Shown in pieces: positions 59,748 to 64,000 of a DNA stretch of 64,000 bases (position 1 is the first letter of the stretch; the number at the start of each line of letters is the position of its first letter). The stretch spans positions 930,001-994,000 of the forward strand of contig JAJJXM010000010.1 in NCBI GenBank assembly GCA_024516155.1. The letters run 5' to 3'. The notes beneath the pieces were generated by a model. That model made no database searches, was not told where the DNA came from, and saw only the letters and a program-made list of their open reading frames with translations. The stretch is from Pyronema omphalodes (lineage: Eukaryota; Ascomycota; Pezizomycetes; Pezizales; Pyronemataceae). The position numbers were made by a program, and so were the translations under genes.

Positions 59748-60203
59748 TTGGCTGGTTGTGATACCATGTTGAGGAATTGATTCAATTCGTGACTGTATTA
59801 CATCAAGCTATGAGGTGAAGTAATTTCTCGTAGCTGTGTCTGTGTTGCATTCATCGCTATATGGGACATTTTCTGATATCTAGCCAGTTGCGCAATTGGC
59901 TGGTTGTGATACTCTGCTGCAGAATAAAAATCGATTCAATCCGTGACTGTATTGCAGCAAGCTACGAGGTGAGGTAATTGCTCGTAGCTGTGTCTGTGTT
60001 GCATTCATTGCTATATGGGACATTTTCTGATATCTAGCCAGTTGCGCGATTAGCTGGTTGTGATACCCTGGCGAGGAATTGATTCGATTCATGACTGTAC
60101 TACATCAAGCTGCAGTGAGGTGAGGTAATTTCTCGTAGCTGTGTCTGTGTTGCATTCATTGCTATATGGGACATTTTCTGATATCTATCCAATTACGCAA
60201 TTT
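59748..60203. repeat. ~150-bp tandem repeat, 3 copies
   Basis: Copies begin at 59748, 59896 and 60050 (periods 148 and 154). Each contains GTAGCTGTGTCTGTGTTGCA and GGACATTTTCTGATATCTA. Sequence identity is high, with small indels. Confidence 0.92.
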
Positions 60204-60565
60204 TCTCTGCAGACAGTAACTCATTCTGCGCAAAAGTAGTATCTAACCCAGTTGATCTAGCTGCTCCTGGGGTTTCTGATGAGACTAATTGTCGTAGTTA
60301 ATGGAATATGTCATCTCGGAGGTGAGGTATATATATGCGTTTCAACCAGTTCAGTCCTGGGGTCGGTTGCTTGGTTGCTTGGTTGGGGTTCATTTATTGG
60401 TGTCATGACTGCAGAATTCGATCCCGATCCCGGTTTCATCAATCAGAGCCGTTGGTTCGGTATGCTGAGCGTGTAAGTGAGCTACTTCTGTGTTGAGTAA
60501 CTCAACTCTTTAGCTCTCTACCCGCGTGCACAGAAGTTGAATCCTTTCGTTGGTGATTCCTTGCA

Positions 60566-60985
60566 GGTTTGGTCCATATCCGGTTTCCGAAGACAGCAAA
60601 TAGTGACGATCCGCGTTCTAAGTTGTCGGTTGTAAGACGTTGAAATCTTTGATTCCAATCCAACGATGATACGGAATTTAAAGATTTTGATAAAGGTATT
60701 GGTGGTGTTGTGATGTTTGGTTCAAATTGTGTATTTCAGCCAGTTTAGGCCTGTCAGCTGAAGTGTGATTTCTTGGTTTGGTCCATATCCGGATTCCGAA
60801 GACAGCAATAGTGACGATCCGCGTTCTAAGTTGCCGGTTGTAAGACGTTGAAATCTTTGATTCCAATCCAACGGTGATACGGATTTTGAAAATCTTGATG
60901 AAGGTATTGGTGGTGTTGTGATGTTTGGTTCAAATTGTGTATTTGAGCCAGTTTAGGTTTGTTGGTTGAAGTATTACCATCGGCT
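60566..60985. repeat. 209-bp tandem duplication, 2 copies
   Basis: Copies start at 60566 and 60775 with GGTTTGGTCCATATCCGG. They stay highly similar through TTGGTGGTGTTGTGATG to about 60980. Confidence 0.93.
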
Positions 60986-61249
60986 GATCCACGTTGGAAA
61001 ATGTCTGCTGAGGCTTGAAAATTGTTCGCCGATTCATCGTGAAAGGCTTTCTCAAGGAAACCAGAAACCAGAAACCAACAAAACAATCGAATTCTGCACA
61101 GAATGCGACTTCAATGGGTACCAAGTGGTGTTTGGCTAGGTGAAGCCATGATCAGGATCGGGATTTTGGAGAGCATGAGAACCCTTGCCAGAATCGTCAG
61201 CTATTTGGTCTCGAAAGATGTAGAGCATTGAATAAAAAAGACTTGGTTT

Positions 61250-62215
61250 AACTTACCATGATATTTCCCCAGTGGGATTTTGATTGTTTCTGGTCCATAA
61301 TCCTAGGTACAGCCATTTCGGAGTCGATGATTGCGATACCAGATCCGGTTGGAGGAAGAGACGGGATATGCAGAAATTGCTGTACACACCCGACAAGCAA
61401 CCAAGGAATAAGTCTATTCGTAGACACTCGTCTGCAAATTTAGTTACGTTAGTAAAAGACATGAAAGAGTTCTCAGTGAATAACTGTGTTAGACTAGACG
61501 AAAGTCTCAAGATGAATCCTTGAATTGTATTTATTCATTCAGTAATTCCAACTCGAGGTTACTGGATGCAACCTTCGGTTGGATATTCGATCCATCTTAA
61601 GAATATTCATGCACCTTGCCGAAATCCACGGGTTGTCACAGGGGTCGATAATGAGATTTTTAAGTTGAAGGGGATTCGGCTTACAATATTATTTCCCAAG
61701 CGGAGTTCAAACTGTTGCTATCCCATAACCTTAGACACAACCACTTGAGAGTATGCAGCTTTGCATTCGGAAATTAGCGCGAGCGCTGAACGGGTCGTCA
61801 GATTACGAGTGGGAAAGCGGGAATCATTTGAGCCGACAATTCTATCATATGTTAGCAGGTTGAATACGTGAAGAGAAAATTGACTTGCTATACATATTAT
61901 GACCCAAGTGAGTTCAAGTTATTGCTGCTCAAGGCTCATAGTGACCCGCTTCGGAAGAATATAATCTTCTACGAATATCCTCGCATCGTAGAATTGAAGT
62001 AGACCTTTGCGATTTGATACCGCAACCCGGAGAGGCGAGGCAGTGAATCCCCAGATATATCGTAGATATACCTTAAACTAAACATCACTATGTTAGTATA
62101 CTCAGGTAATGGATGAAGATGATGGATCTGGGATGATTGAACTTACTTGTATATCCCATGTGGGATTCTGGTTTTTGGACTTTCAACTTGGAAGATTTTG
62201 ATTGTGCCAGAAAGA
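61250..62215. repeat. Diverged dispersed units, about 4 copies
   Basis: Similar ~80-bp segments start near 61252, 61678, 61884 and 62143. Each has a CTTAC/CTTGC start, then a CCCAAGTGGGATT-like core and a TGTTTCTGGTCCATAA-like continuation. Similarity is weak and was judged by eye. Confidence 0.45.
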
Positions 62216-63179
62216 GACTGGTACTTCTTTGCTCAAGCTCACAAGTCTAGGTGTTCGACTTGGAAAAAAGAGAGAAGCGCAGCTCCTGGGCACTCATACT
62301 TATCGTCTGGCAGAAGTAGAGAGCTGAAGATGACTATGTTAGCAGAGTGGGATAAATGGGTGAAACTTGCAGACGAGAATCACTTTACTGACCAAGTTCC
62401 ATGTGGAATTTTAACCGTTGTCGGTGTGAAAAGACATCGAAGATGTCAAAGAGCGACCAAGATCAGCAGCCTAGGTGTGGTGGTGGGGGTGGTGATGACA
62501 TGGTGAGTCGTTGGTTGTGAAGGAAGGATGCGGTGGGAAGAGAGACAGTGACGCGTTCTAAAAAGAGTGGCAGTGCTGAACGTTCATGAATAGGCTGGGG
62601 GTCGACGGATCTGAGGGTCATTCATGCTGGACCTACTCAGGTTCAAGCTAGACACAGAAGGTCACTCACTTATGTCGCTGTAGTTGTGTGTATTTACGCC
62701 AACCATGGCTCTTTTCTGGCAGATAGGATTGACTTAAGACATAAGCATAGCCAAAGCTGATAGAAATCCAATAAACATACCGGAGTTTATCAGCGGGGTT
62801 GATATTAGATCCGCAAAACCCACAGCATTGCAGCCGAGAAATATCCACACAAAGACCGATAAATGAAGCAGCTACAATCGTTTACATATAAAAAGGAAAC
62901 ATGCATAGAATTACCTACCGAGACGTCACCAAAGATAGTCTTGTGCGTTTGTCGATAACGTCGCCAACCGAGCTGCATAGTCACCGATATTGCAACTGCT
63001 TATTGTCTGGAGAAACCTACCATATCCGGAATGTGCTACACGCACTATCATTGTGTTCATCCAACCGAATTCCATATTCAAGCTGAGTAAGAAGCCTTCT
63101 TTGAACCCCGTGTGACATCTTAAAACCCTCTCTTGAGGGGTAAAGCGGAGGTTCTCACAGACATCTTACTTCCTCCACT

Positions 63180-64000
63180 ATGAATATCGTTGCCGTTCCA
63201 GAAATGATTGCGATCCCAGACGCAGTCGCTACAGGCGTTGATAAAGACGGCCTTTTCATTCCGGTATGTATACCGCCCAGATCTTTACAACTTCTAGAAT
63301 TTCCAGGGCTAACCTCTACAGATTATCGACTTCGACCTCTTCCTTCATGGTACAGAAGCCGACAAAGCCGCTGTTGTCGCCGGTGTCTTCTCCGGTTTTA
63401 AAAACGCCGGCTTCATGTATATTTATGCATTTCCATTCTCTCAATCTGCTTATCGCTAATTCAACTAGTTACCTCAAAAACCACGGCATCCCCACATCCA
63501 CCATCTCCTCCGTGTTTACATCCTCTAAATCCTTCTTTTCTCGTCCCCAAGAAGAAAAAGACGCCTTATCATGGCTCACCCCCGAATCCAATCGCGGCTA
63601 TGTATCTCCCGGCCGAGAAAAGACAACACAATCCACCGACCCTGACGAAATCGCCGCTCTAAGGGAAAACACACCTGATCTAAAAGAGTCCTTCGAGATT
63701 GGTAGAGATAATCACCCGGTTCTCTTAAACAACTGGCCTGCAGAAGAAGCAACTAGTGAACCTAGCTTCAGGCAAACTATGACGAGTTTTTATGCCGCAT
63801 GTCAATCGATTCACATTCAGGTCATGCGGTGCATTGCTCTTGGTCTTGGGCTAGAGGAGGAATATTTTGACTCCTTTATTGACGCTGCAGATAATAATCT
63901 CCGGCTCCTTCACTACCCGCCTACTCCAGTTTCGGTGTTTAAAAATAATGTGGGACAAGTAAGGGCTGGGAAACATACGGATTATGGAACAATAACCCTG
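63180..64000 (+). CDS. 2-oxoglutarate/Fe(II) dioxygenase (isopenicillin N synthase-like), 3' end beyond window
   Basis: Three exons seen: 63180-63263, 63322-63416 and 63469 to the window end. The 58-nt and 52-nt introns have GTATGT and GTATAT donors and a GCTAAC or GCTAAT branch site. The N-terminus has the DIOX_N pattern: an IIDFDLF strand, ADKAAVVAGVFSGFKNAGFI, then YLKNHGIP. Next come a SKSFFSRPQEEKDAL helix, NRGYVSPGREK, LLHYPPTP and AGKHTDYGTITL, the last supplying the first His and the Asp of the Fe-binding HxD...H triad. The second His and RxS must lie outside the window. These enzymes oxidise diverse small molecules; the substrate is unknown. About 234 residues are present. Confidence 0.88.

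Larger units (their letters stand above)
56330..63179. other. 6.8-kb gene desert with tandem segmental duplications
   Basis: It begins with the HEM1 promoter region. I see no supported gene. From 59.1 kb it contains successive duplications: 59109-59560 (252/228-bp pair), 59748-60203 (three ~150-bp copies), 60566-60985 (two 209-bp copies) and diverged ~80-bp units between 61.25 and 62.2 kb. A 175-codon open frame on the minus strand (59208-59735) spans the first pair. Confidence 0.6.

Overview
The window is nuclear DNA of a filamentous ascomycete (Pezizomycotina). The evidence is short GT-AG introns with internal TACTAAC/GCTAAC-like branch sites, fungal-type housekeeping genes (GCD7, IPI1, TRM44, GNA1, RPL24, OLE1, HEM1), a bestrophin-like UPF0187 protein, a P450 and secreted proteins. 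I cannot fix the class from sequence alone. Coding DNA is concentrated in islands; the spacers are AT-rich and full of minisatellites with 6-17 bp units.

Layout: 0-3 kb is spacer ending in an intron-containing tRNA-His. 3.5-5.0 kb holds GCD7 (minus). 7.7-8.8 kb holds an FSP1/AMID-like FAD oxidoreductase. 8.8-14.3 kb is a minisatellite desert. 14.3-17.8 kb is a seven-exon bestrophin-like gene with unusually long introns. 17.8-24 kb is a second desert with an 8-bp array, a (TTGATG)n array and a 1.58-kb element with long terminal inverted repeats. 24-31.7 kb is a compact island: P450, IPI1, roadblock dynein light chain, TRM44, GNA1 and RPL24, with two short divergent promoters. 32.6-39.5 kb holds a seven-helix membrane protein with an N-glycosylation repeat, a pogo-like MITE, an agmatinase with signal peptide and KDEL end, and a small cysteine-containing secreted protein. 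42.2-43.7 kb is OLE1. 43.7-51.6 kb is a third desert with a tRNA-derived SINE and a large 8-bp array. 51.6-56.3 kb holds an unrecognised Arg/Ser-rich protein and HEM1. 56.3-63.2 kb is a nest of tandem segmental duplications. A 2OG-Fe(II) dioxygenase starts at 63.2 kb and runs off the end.

Most genes are core housekeeping: translation initiation and its control (GCD7), ribosome structure and assembly (RPL24, IPI1), tRNA modification (TRM44), the chitin precursor pathway (GNA1), membrane lipid desaturation (OLE1) and heme synthesis (HEM1). The P450, the OLE1 product's cytochrome b5 domain and HEM1 are linked only through heme use; I see no biosynthetic cluster. The more novel material is accessory: a SINE with clear target-site duplication, two TIR elements, the glycosylation-repeat 7TM protein, an apparently ER-retained agmatinase, the small secreted protein, and the diversity of homogeneous minisatellites. 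Spliced coordinates were derived by eye from splice sites and reading frame.
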